Shown: positions 34,158 through 45,685, numbered from the stretch's first letter. The stretch is DNA of 64,000 nucleotides from Morinoia aosen (GCA_030386875.1 CM059563.1:51277602-51341601); one strand, 5' to 3'. The notes: generated by a model not told the origin, from the letters alone. Numbers and translations are program-made.

Positions 34158-36389
34158 TGTCACGAGAAATGGCCCTTCACCTCCTTGATAACATTTCATT
34201 AACAGGAAGATCCGGCTCTCGGAGTTGAGGAATGGCACACCTCCAAAGGATACATATACGACACAAAATTAATGAATAATAATCGGCAATTACAGTACAT
34301 ATACTAAAAAGAAAAGGTACTCACCGACAAGTTGATACACGACTTACATCCGCGCGATTCTGTGCGCACCTGCATCGATGAGCTGCCTTTGCGTTGACGG
34401 ATATTTATATACGCCATATGAATTTAGCATGAATTTATAATTACGGCAGAACTGATACAATGCCATAACATTGATTCACAATCTATGAACATGTCATTAG
34501 AACACAGTTCAATTTTACAACCTGCCTCAAAGCCCTACCCTACTGACTTACACACAATTGATATCCCAGTAAATCTGGCCGGCCAGCCCTTCCCTCACTT
34601 TCCCACACATGAATATGACAGAATACCCCTCAATTATTGTGGCGTTCAGCAGTACAGATGTGGTCATAACGTTCGTTCACACGTTCCTTCTCAAAGGCAC
34701 AAATCCAGTTCAGCCTCCACAAGTGATTCTCAGTTCAAAAATTTTATGACGACCACTTTCCAAATCTCCACTTCTGACTTCTAGCGCGTAACCTCCAATC
34801 ACGTTAGACATCTGCGACGACCGCCCTGCCTGCAAATGATTTATCAGCTCGTTACATCTTTTAATTGCCAAAAATTGTGTTCAAAATTATTTTACTTTTT
34901 ACGTTAGTGTGACATTATTTTTCATGACTTTTATTTCAAAACTTCTTTTCAAAAGGGAACTGCATATCTTATGATCCAAAACACTCCTTACCCGCCCAAC
35001 TGTCGTTCAAATTAGTACTTCATATACTGCACAGTTTGGTTACGATGTTTTCATTTCTGGAAAATAGACATGACATTTTTTAATTTCATTTTAATTTACG
35101 GGCTCAAAACAACTTATTCAACTTCCTCTATACGTCAATATATTCAATATTTTCACCTATATTTTTCAGAATGCTTTTCCAGTATGACACTTGGTTACAC
35201 GTACTTCTTTCTATGATGATGCACCGCGTTAGACTGCTCGCCTCTCATCAGCTCTGTCCCTCCGTTCAAAAAGCTGTACTCCCCCTTTTCGTGAGACCAA
35301 TCGTGTTCTCACAGGGCTTCTTGAGCGTCCTCCTACACTTCCCTCTAACGTTCCCATTGGTTTTCCCTGAGGCTGTCCTTCTCTTATTTGCTGTTGAAAT
35401 GTTTTGCCAAGCGCGCAGTAATCTCCGCCTTCTTCTGAGGTTGTTTGCTTTTCGATAATATCGCTCGTTTTCTAACGGGCCTCCTAAGCCTACCATGGTG
35501 TGTCATAAATCTGTCACCCTCTTCTGTCCAGCGTCCTCAGTCCCAACGCTTACAAGTGCTTCCAATAAATTTCTCTCCATGTAGTTCAGCCGAACCCTCT
35601 CAAGTTTCGCTGGCCTCTTCTCCCCATGTTATTTTAAGATCGCCCTGTCTACAAACACTTTTGTGGAAAGGTTTCTCTGCCCTGTAAGAGATCTTTGTAA
35701 CCAAATTCCCTCACACATTCCTTCGGGGTAAAACAAATACAAAACTGCCCGATGCTCTTCAGAATGGCCTTACCACAACATTCTTTCAACGAACGTGTGG
35801 ACTCGATCACTCTCTGTACTGCTGAATGCGAACCCTACAATGTTTTTACAACACATAAAGCAAAACCCACTGAAGTATTTTTTTTTAAAGTACAAAATTT
35901 GTTACACGTAAATTTATTACACATGATTAAAAGCTCGAATTTATTACACATGGTTAAGATTTTCCCTAAATTTTCATTAGTTTATTAGTTTATTAGTTAG
36001 TTTAAGCCTCCCTATCCTCAACAATGAGATGTAAAGAGAGGAAGGAAGAAGGCACCATTTAGTATGGAGTTGAGGGAACGTGGAATCTATGCAGAAAGGG
36101 CACAGAAACAGAAAGCTAAGAAAGAAGTTCATGAAACAAGAAAAAGTTGAAGAAGAAAGTGGTAGGCGGTGAAAAACAGGACAGCAGTGAACCGAAAAAA
36201 GATGGTCCGTAACACAACAAAACCTATTCTATTTTAACAAAAAGAAAGCCTACCTAACCTTTAGCTCGGGCCCTCACATTGTCCCCCTGGGAGCGCTAGT
36301 TCCCATAGATACAATAATTGTATCCCCCTGAGGGGCCTAAATTTTCATTTTTAATTCGAAAATTGATTATTCTTAACAGATTCTCGACA
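34158..36389 (-). repeat. Gypsy 5' LTR, interrupted by a SINE-like copy
   Basis: Same TG...CA ends as the 3' LTR. It totals 2232 bp including a 357-bp insertion plus its 14-bp duplication, and 1861 bp without them. Differences from the other LTR are scattered substitutions and compensating 1-bp indels. Confidence 0.95.
35979..36335 (-). mobile_element. SINE-like element inside the gypsy LTR
   Basis: A 357-bp copy flanked by perfect 14-bp repeats CCTAAATTTTCATT (35965-35978 and 36336-36349). The intact 3' LTR shows the empty site. This fixes the element's ends: AGTTTATTAGTTTATTAGTT on one side and TATCCCCCTGAGGGG on the other. The duplication length indicates target-primed reverse transcription rather than a DNA transposon. 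It must be younger than the gypsy insertion. Confidence 0.92.
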
Positions 36390-36530
36390 ATTTCTATAAT
36401 GCGGGTGACCCACCGGAGGTCACAAACTGCATTTTTATTTAAGCTTTACGTAAGCCAAATGATGTCGCTTTCTAGTGAACTTTTTGTCCATTTGAAAGTT
36501 GAATGTTGGAATTGAGTTTAATTTAAGCGG
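36386..36530 (+). mobile_element. TTAA-type MITE (family A), right part
   Basis: Continuation of the MITE broken at 24567: ATTTCTATAATGCGGGTGAC, then CACAAACTGCATTTTTATTT and a GTTGAATGTTGG block. The right terminus is too diverged to place exactly. Confidence 0.55.
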
Positions 36531-36948
36531 GACCTCAAACTGGACTTTGGGCTGCCTCAGTTAACTGATCCTGCAGTTCGTATCAGGACTTAGATGAGTT
36601 TTGCTCGTTTTCTAGTCAAGTGTTATGGTTTATATGAATCCAAATTTTGATCAATTTTTGCAGTCCACATTTTCTCTGTCTTGACTGTCTCGGCTTAACC
36701 GGGCTGTAATTTATTGACTCTTCAAGAAGTAAAATGTATCATCCTAGGATTAGAGGCCAGAGAAGAATTAAAGTTCGTTCAAAAATTGGTTTATAAAATG
36801 CAGGGCTTCCTCCAATATTATTCATTTATATTAATGGACTGAATAGGATATACCACATGGCGAGTATAGCAGAAGAGACAGTTTTCGACCCAAAAGGCCT
36901 AATCTTGTATTTAGTCTCCCATCCCGTGCGTAGACGCCCACCGCCTTG
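36531..36948. other. No gene seen
   Basis: AT-rich spacer leading into the 67-bp satellite. Confidence 0.4.
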
Positions 36949-37753
36949 ATTAGGCATAACCGTCCGTCACTAAAGCAGCTCAATTTGTTGCTAAAACTCT
37001 AGAACCTTCGCACTAATTAGGCATAACCGTCCGTCACTAAAGCAGCTCACTTTGTTGCTAAAACTCTAGAACCTTCGCACTAATTAGGCATAACCGTCCG
37101 TCACTAAAGCAGCTCACTTTGTTGCTAAAACTCTAGAACCTTCGCACTAATTAGGCATAACCGTCCGTCACTAAAGCAGCTCACTTTGTTGCTAAAACTC
37201 TAGAACCTTCGCACTAATTAGGCATAACCGTCCGTCACTAAATCAGCTCACTTTGTTGCTAAAACTCTAGAACCTTCGCACTAATTAGGCATAACCGTCC
37301 GTAACTAAAGCAGCTCACTTTGTTGCTAAAACTCTAGAACCTTCGCACTAATTAGGCATAACCGTCCGTCACTAAAGCAGCTCACTTTGTTGCTAAAACT
37401 CTAGAACCTTCGCACTAATTAGGCATAACCGTCCGTCACTAAAGCAGCTCACTTTGTTGCTAAAACTCTAGAGCCTTCGCACTAATTAGGCATAACCGAC
37501 CGTCACTAAAGCAGCTCACTTTGTTGCTAAAACTCTAGAACCTTCGCACTAATTAGGCATAACCGTCCGTCACTAAAGCAGCTCACTTTGTTGCTAAAAC
37601 TCTAGAACCTTCGCACTAATTAGGCATAACCGTCCGTCACTAAAGCAGCTCACTTTGTTGCTAAAACAAGAACCTTCGCACTAATTAGGCATAACCGTCC
37701 GTCACTAAAGCAGCTCACTTTGTTGCCAAAACTCTAGAACCTTTGCACTCGTC
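36949..37753 (+). repeat. 67-bp satellite, about twelve units
   Basis: ATTAGGCATAACCGTCCGTC recurs every 67 bp from 36949 (next at 37016). Unit identity is very high, with only scattered single-base changes and one short deletion near 37667. Each unit contains CTCTAGA and multiple stops; non-coding. Homogeneity implies recent expansion or gene conversion. Confidence 0.92.
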
Positions 37754-39723
37754 ATTTCTTCTGTATTGCATAACATGATTTTCATTTTTTGAATTTCACC
37801 CTATTCCTTCGCTTTATTCACCTTCGATGTTTTTTTAATACTTCGCCAATAAATTGAGCGCACAGCTCAAGTGCACAGCTGGAGCACACAGATCTACAAC
37901 ATAGCTCTGCAAAACAGCTCGCTGAAAGAGCTCTACCACACGGCTGCAGCACATAATCAACTCTACGTTACTGTAAATGCCAAATCTCATCAGCGAAAAA
38001 AGATTGTTCCACCGGCTGGAGAAAAAGTTTTTCTACAAATTACTAGTGCAATAAAACGCCATCGAAAATTGCATGATTCTTAGAAATAAATGAGAAAAAC
38101 TGGGGGGTTGCGGGAAGAATAAAACAAGACTGAAATAATATCAGGGCAATTAAGGGAGAAAATAAAAGAAGCAGAGTACAGGTTCTGGTCTCTACGCACT
38201 TGGCGATTTCAAGCTTGCATAACCTGCAACTTTGAGCGAAAGAAGAAGTGGATGGTGACAAGAATAGTTTACCTGCTCCCAAAATTTTTACTTCAGTATT
38301 TATTGCTAGTACCTCTGCGTTCTACTTCAAGTGTGCTGCGCTCTCAGAGCGTCTCAAAGCGTCTCGAATATATTTTTACGGATATTTTTTGAGATCAGTT
38401 TGTACGCAAATTGGCATAGACGTTCTCTTAGTATCCGAAATGCTTGATTTTCCAACACGTTGTGGTTCCCTCTGCTCACTGTATTCGATCAAAAGCGCAT
38501 ACCATTGCTTCCACCTGCCCCACCAACACTCATGCATTTGAAGCCAGTGGTTAACTTACTTCCTTTCGTTTCTTCAAAACGTTATTCATAGAAACTTTTG
38601 AGTCAACGCCTCTTCACGTTACTTATTGGCACCCCCAACTAGCACCAAAACATCAGAACATCAACATGAACACCAATACAACTACTGCACCACTGTCATG
38701 AACACCACCATCAACACCCATTTAACTACCACCGGACCATCATAATATTACCATGAACACCGCCACCCTAACCACCACCCACTAACACCTCCCACCTCCC
38801 ACAACACACTCGCAATTCGCAGGACACTTCTCGACAATCATGGCGATGAAAAGCGCCAGTATTTTTGTGGGGTAGAAATAATTAAGTATGCAAATGGCGC
38901 AATTTTGATGTCGCTTAGCGAGACAAAAGAGACATTTATCTGTTCGAAAGTCCCTAAAAAAGTGGGCTACCCTCAGCTCATTACCATACGAGGGGCAGAC
39001 ACGAGTCCTCCAGATTACTGCCTTCCCTTCCGCGCTGACGAGGGAACATTGGAATTTTGATTACGCTCTCCCCCGATGTTCTTATTAGATTATCAAAGCG
39101 TAATTCCTGAGATTATTTTCCCAACTGGAGATTTTATTGTCACGTTCTTCTTTGGGATACGAAGATAGTTTATAGCTGATTTATCATAATTTGAGACGTA
39201 TTAAGAAACCATCGCCGCTTTGTTCATTTTCATAGCGATTCTTTTTCTTTTTCAGTTGGTCAGTTGCCAGCGCGGTGGAGAAAAACAGACATTTCTGAAG
39301 ATAATAAGTTGGGAGAAAAATGCGTCATATGACTGCACCCTCCCCTCCCCTTACTCATACCAACGCATCAATAACATGCAAGGCAACACAAGATGGACGA
39401 AACTAGGAAAAAATACAAAACTTCGAAATTCATCTTAACGCTGCTGCTAGAATTCAACTTTATTTCCAATTTCTGATCAAAGGAATTTTGACTTGAAAGC
39501 AAATTTAAGTATGATCAGCAGAAAATTCCTTGTTTTTCATTCGTAATTATTTTCCTTGATCTCAACACATTTCAGAGACCTCCAACGCACAATCAGAATG
39601 CACTAGGCTAATAATCAACTTAAAATAAAGCGCAAAATTTTTTCATTTTGTTGTTGAAATCAATACTGGATGAACTTTTGAATATTTGAGTATTTTTAAC
39701 ATTATTTATAAGAGTTTCACTAC
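37754..39723. other. No gene; CAC-rich low-complexity patch at 38630-38815
   Basis: The patch is a degenerate run of ACCAC/ATCAACAC/ATGAACACC words. Short frames at 37871-38083 and 38248-38541 lack domains or splice support. Confidence 0.4.
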
Positions 39724-39764
39724 CAGATTAGATTATAAGTTAGTTTAAGCCTCCCTAACCGCTG
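39724..39764 (-). mobile_element. SINE-like element, first segment of a copy split in three
   Basis: TTAGATTATAAGTTAGTTTA then AGCCTCCCTAACCGCTG matches the start of the copy at 49032. It is cut after ACCGCTG and resumes at 40607. Confidence 0.8.
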
Positions 39765-40606
39765 TCGTATACTACTTTTTCTTTCGAATCCAGGTTTATC
39801 GTTGTTTCAAATTTTCAGTCGTTTCAAGTCAGAACTTCCAATCAAAGGAGTTATTTTCAGAAAGAAAACGCATTTCTTTACTGTGGCCACGTATTTTACT
39901 TGTTTTAATGAAGGATGAACACATAATTATGACAAGAGATTAATGGGACTAGCAAATTCAGGAATAACAATTGTTACAATACCATAAACGTAACTTGGAG
40001 TATGCAGCGATGACGAGATACGATAGTAGGGTCTCGTATTTTACGTTAAATTATTATGCGAAAATTAACACAATGTCGGAGTCAAATACGGTGTGCCAGC
40101 CGTATGCAAATTTAACGAGTTAATGAAGTGGCACCAGGAGACCTTTCAGTGACGAGTTCTAGGAGTATAATGATCCCTCTAACTGTCCTCGTACCCTTTA
40201 AATAACCCTCGTGCTGCTGGGGCTGCTGCAGCTTCTGCGTCCGTTACAGCAGGTGCGGACACCGCTGCCGCAGCTACCCATGTCGCCGGTTACTGCTGCT
40301 GGTCATTGTTACTGTCGTTGTTGCTAAGAACCTGCTTCTGCTGTAAGCTTGCGGCAGCGCTGTCGCTGAGATCACGCTGCCAGTTGCCGCAGCTAAGAGC
40401 ACAGGCGTCGCCTCTCTCGGTTGGGCAGTCCCTCTTTTTTATAACCGCCAAGCTGTCGCTGCGCAAGCGTCGCCTTCTTCCACGCCGTGTTGTGCTGAAT
40501 TTGTGGATTTCTTTTGGTAGCAGACCAGAAGACGTCGGGCCCACGTTCAACCGTCCTCACTCTTTTTTTTGTGGTAGAACTTAACGGTTCGTACTATGGA
40601 CATGAC
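39765..40606. mobile_element. 842-bp insertion with 7-bp duplication ACCGCTG
   Basis: Flanked by ACCGCTG on both sides (39758-39764 and 40607-40613) within an otherwise continuous SINE-like sequence. The left half is AT-rich. The right half (40200-40560) is GC-rich with many CTGCTG/GCCGC words, a TTTAAATAA box near 40198 and AGACGTCGGGCCCACGTTC. No terminal inverted repeat or coding domain was recognised, so the element class is unknown. Confidence 0.65.
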
Positions 40607-40813
40607 ACCGCTGCAAAAATAGAGCGTATCGAAGAGAGGAAGGAGGAAGACACCATTTAGTATGGAGATAAGAAAATGAGGAATTTATGCAGAAAGGGCA
40701 TATAAACAGCAAGATGGGAAAGAAGTTCATGAAATAAGATAAAAGTTGAAGAAGAACGTCAGAGGTGCTGAAAAACAGGACAGTAGTGAACCGAAAAAGG
40801 TGGTCCTTAACAT
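40607..40813 (-). mobile_element. SINE-like element, second segment of the split copy
   Basis: Resumes with ACCGCTGCAAAAATAGAGCG, continues through ACCATTTAGTATGGAGATAA and GGTGGTCCTTAACAT, and is cut again by a second insertion. Confidence 0.8.
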
Positions 40814-42080
40814 GTTATGCTTCTCCGCATAACTGTATAAGGAACATCGCTAAGAATCTGGATAATCGTTGTCTGGCCAACAACATATTCATAAATGATT
40901 CTAAAAGACCAAATAATAAGTCTGTTTTCTGCGAGAAAGCATCACAACGATACATTCTAGAACAGTCGTCTCGTCAGGAACGACGTTCGGACGCCGAGGA
41001 AACACGGCTCGAACAACACGCCAACGGAAGATGCCAAGGACCTCAACGGGTGTCTCCTTTTGCTTTAATTCATAATGTTTAACATTGTTTTGTGGGGATT
41101 TTTATATAGTAATAAGTGTAAGGTTAATGATGTATATTTTCGATTCGATAGTAGGGATATATTACGTTCATATTGGCAACCTTGCGAGATCGTTATTCGA
41201 AGTTGGCATCTCAAGCGATGCCGAACGCGGGTTGTCTGAGGGAGCGAGGGCAGTCGGGCGAGAGAGACGAACGAGAACGGTCACGTACGAGATCATTATT
41301 ATCAACCCCGGTCCAGTTGGGCCGAGGCTTGCCTCTCATATCAATGCTAATTGCTTAAAAGCTACTTGAACAACCAGAGTATCTCAGTGACATTCATCTG
41401 TGAATAATTTGCACTTAAAGTCCGTGACAACATAGCCCCAGCCATCAACTTTGTCTGTCAACCACCAACCTAACATGGCGGTTGCGCTCCAGCACACCGG
41501 CAGGGCAACGCCCAGACCGCCAGCCCTGATCTCCAAATCACAGATAAGTCTCCTTCTGAAGTTGTGTCGATCTGAGGTTCCCTCTCACACTTCTAGGTAT
41601 ATTAGGCTGCGAGTGCGCAAACCGCGTACGTTCAGTTAGGTTCCGTATGTTCAATAACTAATGTCTCGGTATTTTCTTTTGTTCAATAGTGAATTCCTTT
41701 AATGTTTCGGTGTCTTTAATATCCTTCAGATAGATAGGAAGAGATGATGCTGATGATTTAGAAAGAAAATGATAATGTTTGAAGCCATGAAACACGGCTA
41801 AAATGTACGATTAATTTATGGCCTTACGCTCCGACTTCGCGCTTACCGAAGATTGAATTAAATGTTTATTCAGATAAAACCTGAATTGGTGGCAGTTACC
41901 TTGAAAATTACGAGTAGAAAATATATGAAAGTGACAAATAATCTCGACGTCACGACGAATAACATCATGAGAAAAGAATAATTGAGGAGATTATAACGAC
42001 TACCGAGGCACTGGTAAAAGAAATCCCGACCACAACAAAATGATGTGACATCGGTGGGATAAACTGTAGGAAACCACGAC
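40814..42080. mobile_element. 1267-bp insertion with 5-bp duplication AACAT
   Basis: AACAT at 40809-40813 and 42081-42085 bounds it within the SINE-like copy. A five-base duplication suits an LTR-type or related integrase. Internal sequence at 41170-41290 is purine-rich and promoter-like (GGGCGAGAGAGACGAACGAG), as seen in retroelement leaders. No reverse transcriptase or transposase domain is visible, and no long terminal direct repeats were found. It could be a solo LTR or a non-autonomous element. Confidence 0.6.
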
Positions 42081-42162
42081 AACATAACAAAAAACATTTT
42101 ATTTCAACAAAAAGAAGGCCTACCTAACTCTCAGCTCGGGCCCTCACATTTTTCCCCTGGGG
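42081..42162 (-). mobile_element. SINE-like element, third segment of the split copy
   Basis: AACATAACAAAAAACATTTT, then AAGGCCTACCTAACTCTCAG and TCGGGCCCTCACATTTTTCC continue the family in order. The terminal CCCCTGAGGGG region is lost, replaced by unrelated sequence after CCCCTGGGG. Confidence 0.8.
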
Positions 42163-42719
42163 TTTCATTACCAAACTCCTTCCCGATACTGAGAGCAGTA
42201 TTAAGCCTCAATTGTGTGAGGCAACTTAACGATTAAGATTTATTTTCTTTAACATCATCGGATTATAGTTTTTCCATAAAATATCATCGTGCTTTCGTAC
42301 CACAATATGTCACATATATACCAACAAATTTAAAAAAAATTGTGAATGATCTGTAGCAGTAAAAATGCGTAAGTGCTTATAAACAGGTCAAAAACACTAT
42401 GCTGCTCAAGCTCGCAGCACAGTTATTTCATTGAAGAGTTCATCGCACCAACGTCAAACGTATCGAGGTATCATTTTTCCCCCTCAACCAATACATTTTG
42501 CATTACTTTCGTTGAGCTCAAATGATGTCAGAAAGATTGAATGACGAACAAATTAGAAACCTAAATTTCTTCCAGTTGCAGGATCATGAACGTCTTCGAA
42601 AATTATCATTGCTCACCATTACTATAATGGAAGCTGCAATACAAAGATCGGCGATACTGGAAACAGAGGCGTAGAAATCGTCAATTCCACTTGAAGATTA
42701 TATTTTTCAGTATGGGAGT
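42163..42719. other. No gene seen
   Basis: AT-rich spacer before the Penelope-like fragment. Confidence 0.35.
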
Positions 42720-42842
42720 GAATGGCTGACTGTGAAGGACTTGCGAGAGAAAATCAGTTCTAAAGTTCCGACCGAAATGTTCTGCAACTCGAACGCTAAT
42801 GGCCCCTGTGGTAGAGCCTACGTATGGCGTAGACTCTACGCA
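42720..42842 (-). pseudogene. Penelope-like GIY-YIG endonuclease fragment
   Basis: On the minus strand CVESTPYVGSTTGAISVRVA, then EHFGRNFRTD, has the pattern Y-V/I-G-x-T-x...V-R-x-x-E-H-x-x-x-x-F-R-T. That is typical of the C-terminal GIY-YIG endonuclease of Penelope-like elements. Arg and Glu-His of the motif are kept. It aligns with the fragment at 44049 on the other strand. No reverse transcriptase is next to it, so this is a small relic. Attribution is by motif only. Confidence 0.5.
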
Positions 42843-43532
42843 ACTGTGTCGATGAATAACTGATGAAAGCATGTCTTTTGGAAGTTAATTTATAGTTAGA
42901 AGGAATCTAAATTCCATAAATAAGAATAAAATGCAAATTGGAATGCACAAAAAATTGAGGTAAATGATAAGCATATTATACTTTCATTTCCCACTGGTGC
43001 TAGATATAAGGAATCAATCAATTGATCTTTTTTTACCCATGGTAAATATTAACTGGTATATACGAGCGCTATATGAACGATACCTTTTGTCTATTTCATG
43101 ATTGGTTACATTATAACCGTTTACTGAAATATATGACTTTTAATTCTACAACAGCTCTTTTACCATAGAAGTTGGATATAATGGTATATTTCTCTTGTCT
43201 TTTTTCATTACAAAACTTTAATCTATTTTCAATCAAGTAATTTCAGTGGCCTAGGTTCAAGTTTCTTCAACGTCTTCAATTTTCAATTTAGATTAAAGGT
43301 GTCAAAACTAAACTATCCAGGGCTATTTCAGAATACTTTAACTATATTAAATTTCATTGAGTATTTACTTTCTTGAAAATGTTTATCTGAATGGTTTTCC
43401 AATTCGAACGCTTTGAACGATTAAAAAAAAATTAAATTACGGCTTAACCTATCTCTATCCGCAAATACCAATAATTTTAGTATGAGGATTTCAACTTCTG
43501 CCTTATTTCGGCTATCAATCGAAAAAATGAGA
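42843..43532. other. No gene seen
   Basis: AT-rich spacer between the Penelope-like relic and a SINE-like copy. Confidence 0.35.
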
Positions 43533-43892
43533 TTATGATTATTATTATCGAAGAAAGTTTTAGCCTCCCTTATTTGCACGACAGATGTTCTAAGAGAGGA
43601 AGGAGGAAGGCAGCATTTAGTATGGAGTTGAGGGAACGCGGAATCTATGCACAAGGTGCACAGAAACAGGAAGCTAAGAAAGATATTTATGAAACAAAAA
43701 AAAGTTGAAGAAAAGAGTAGTAGGTGCTGAAAAACAGGACAGCAGTGAACCGAAAAAAGATGGTCCGTAACAAAACAAAAACCTATTTTATTACAACAAA
43801 AAGAACGCCTACCTAACCTTTGGCTCAGGCCCTCACATAGTCCCCCTGAGAGCGATAATTCCCATAGATACAATACCTGTATCCCCCTGAGG
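43533..43892 (-). mobile_element. SINE-like element, full-length copy
   Basis: From an (ATT)n start through TTTTAGCCTCCCTTATTTGC and ATTTAGTATGGAGTTGAGGG to TATCCCCCTGAGGG. Flanks share AAAAAATGAGA, an 11-bp target duplication. Confidence 0.8.
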
Positions 43893-44048
43893 GCAAAAAA
43901 AATGAGAAAATTTTGTATGATCTTGTACCCAAATTTTTCACGTCCAGTGATTTCAGTTTTCATATTGATAAAAATGGAATCTGCTATAATCAACCATAAA
44001 AACGAAGTTCAAAAAGGTATGTTTTTTTACAGTGATTCATCAGCGCGT

Positions 44049-44189
44049 TGCAGCCTGCGTGCGTTTGAATACGTAGGCGTTACCACAAGAGCCCTAAGCG
44101 TTTACGTTGCAAAGCTCATCAAAAGGAGCTGTCGCACTGATTTCAATCTCGCAAGTCCTTCTCACTCAGTTATCTGCTCCCATGTATAA
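44049..44189 (+). pseudogene. Penelope-like GIY-YIG endonuclease fragment, second copy
   Basis: CSLRAFEYVGVTTRALSVYV, then AKLIKRSCRTDFNLASPSHS, keeps the Y-V-G-x-T-T-R-x-L-x-V core and the C-R-T-D block aligned with the 42720-42842 relic. The E-H pair is lost (L-I). The frame stops eight residues past the match. It is a decayed fragment of the same family in the opposite orientation. Confidence 0.5.
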
Positions 44190-45350
44190 AATGAGATCTT
44201 TTTTGAAACTTAGACAACCTCAGTGCATTAGCATTTGTTTCTAATGCTTCCGATCATCGCATTATGCCTCTCTATCCTCTTTGCTGTCTACAATGGAAAC
44301 CTCGTTTAAATGACTTTCGTGGAGTCTGCTTAGTCATTGTGAGTTGTTCTAAGTTTTGAGTCAAATTAGTCTTTTGAGCAAATTGACTCCTTCGTGTAAT
44401 TCAAAACTCTATATGCGCATAATAATTCATTCTAACGTTGCGAGCTAGGGAGCATTTCGAGTTAAGTCTCTACTATTGTTTTAGTTTCGCACGTAGTAAA
44501 TGAATTTTGATTTGAAACGTTCAATGTCCATTAGTTTTCATTTGAATTTCGCCAAATTTTCAAATTCATTTCAAGTAAAATGTTTACATTCGAAGCTCTG
44601 TTTCTCGATGTGCCGCTAGTTCTGCAGCATCTTAAAATCATCGCAATGTATAGTTATTAAAGTTCAAACAGTCATGATTTCAATAAAAGTTGAAATTTCG
44701 CTTTATTTTACTGATAATTTTGACATCACAACTCGTTCTTTAAAGGACAATATCGAGACATCGTTGGCCGAGACATCTGTCGCATTCTCGATGCTCCGAT
44801 GTTTAAAACTTCTATAAAATCAGCTGACCTCAAGCCCAAACAGGCATTTACTTTATTCAGATAGAATTGGCTACAAAAATGCTTATGTTTTGGTAAATAT
44901 TGGCGGGGAGGGTTAAAACGAATTTATAAATGGTTTCGTGGGCCTTTCACTGCAATGCCATCAAAGCCGGACTGTTTTTTATTCACTTCAATTGCTGTCT
45001 TTTTTGAAATGACAGACTAATTTAATTTCAATGTCCTGTGAGTTCAGCTCCAGCACATTTGAGGCAATAAAGGCTGCACGAAACCTTCCGTCCCGAGACC
45101 TGAAGATAATTTTTTCCACATTTTGTGCCATTCTATGCATGTAAATATGAAAATAAATCAACTCATCCCACCATGACCGCTTTTGCGTGAAATTTTTCAT
45201 GATATTCATGACCTACAATTAAAAAAATTGTCATATTTATTCTAGAAAAGCAAACGCCAAATAAAATGTGACTCAAACAAAAACAAATCCCAGTATGAAC
45301 GACCAGAAAAATGTTCAAATCGCGTGAATCAATCTGAAAGTTTAATTTCT
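44190..45350. other. No gene seen
   Basis: AT-rich; no element or credible exon. Confidence 0.35.
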
Positions 45351-45685
45351 TCGATTAGATTAGATGCTACCTAGTTAAGAGTCCCTAACCACAACAAAGT
45401 CATTCTAAAGAGAGGAAAGAGTAAGGCACTATTTAGTATGGAGTTAAGGGAACGCAGAATGTATGCACAAGGTGGCTAGAAACAATAAGTTGAAAAACAT
45501 GTTCATGAAATAAGATAAAAATTGAAGAAGAAAGTAGTCGGTGCTCAAAAACAGGACGGCAGGAAACCGAAGAAATATATTCGATGCCAAAACAAAAAAC
45601 CTTTCTATTTCAACACAAGGAATGCCTAACATTTAGCTCAGGACCTCACATGTTCCCTCTGGAGGCGCTAATTCCCATAGATAGT
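45351..45685 (-). mobile_element. SINE-like element, copy with truncated terminus
   Basis: GATTAGATTAGATGCTACCT start, ATTTAGTATGGAGTTAAGGG core, and an end truncated after CCCATAGATA before the CCCCTGAGGGG motif. Confidence 0.7.

Larger units (their letters stand above)
24568..36389 (-). mobile_element. Ty3/gypsy LTR retrotransposon, near-complete, nested
   Basis: The element spans two long direct repeats with TG...CA ends and is bounded by the 4-bp duplication ATTT (24564-24567 and 36390-36393). Order on the minus strand is 5' LTR, leader, gag, protease, reverse transcriptase, RNase H, integrase, then a 2.7-kb 3' region with no env-like frame, and 3' LTR. Protease-RT-RNaseH-integrase order places it in Ty3/gypsy (Metaviridae). 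The 1.86-kb LTRs are unusually long and recall the Osvaldo/Ulysses type, though clade assignment needs a tree. LTRs differ at roughly twenty positions by eye (about 1%), so insertion is recent. Nevertheless gag and pol carry two frameshifts and two in-frame stops, so this copy looks non-autonomous. It sits inside a MITE and carries a SINE-like insertion in its 5' LTR. Confidence 0.93.

Noticed and set aside
35979-36335. tRNA-derived SINE with A and B boxes
   Set aside because: Weak look-alikes (TAGCGCTCCCAGG and GGTTCACTGCTGTCC on the minus strand) do not fit the A- and B-box consensus well enough.
36949-37753. CRISPR-like array
   Set aside because: Units repeat in full with no variable spacer; a satellite.
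39783-39800. tRNA B-box-like TTTCGAATCCAGG
   Set aside because: No acceptor or anticodon stem can be formed around it.
40814-42080. Full LTR retrotransposon in the second insertion
   Set aside because: The 5-bp duplication and leader-like core fit, but no LTR pair, PBS or polymerase domain could be found; left unclassified.
43421-43993. 190-codon minus-strand frame rich in Phe/Leu/Ser
   Set aside because: It runs through the SINE-like copy and equivalent frames recur in other copies; a repeat shadow.
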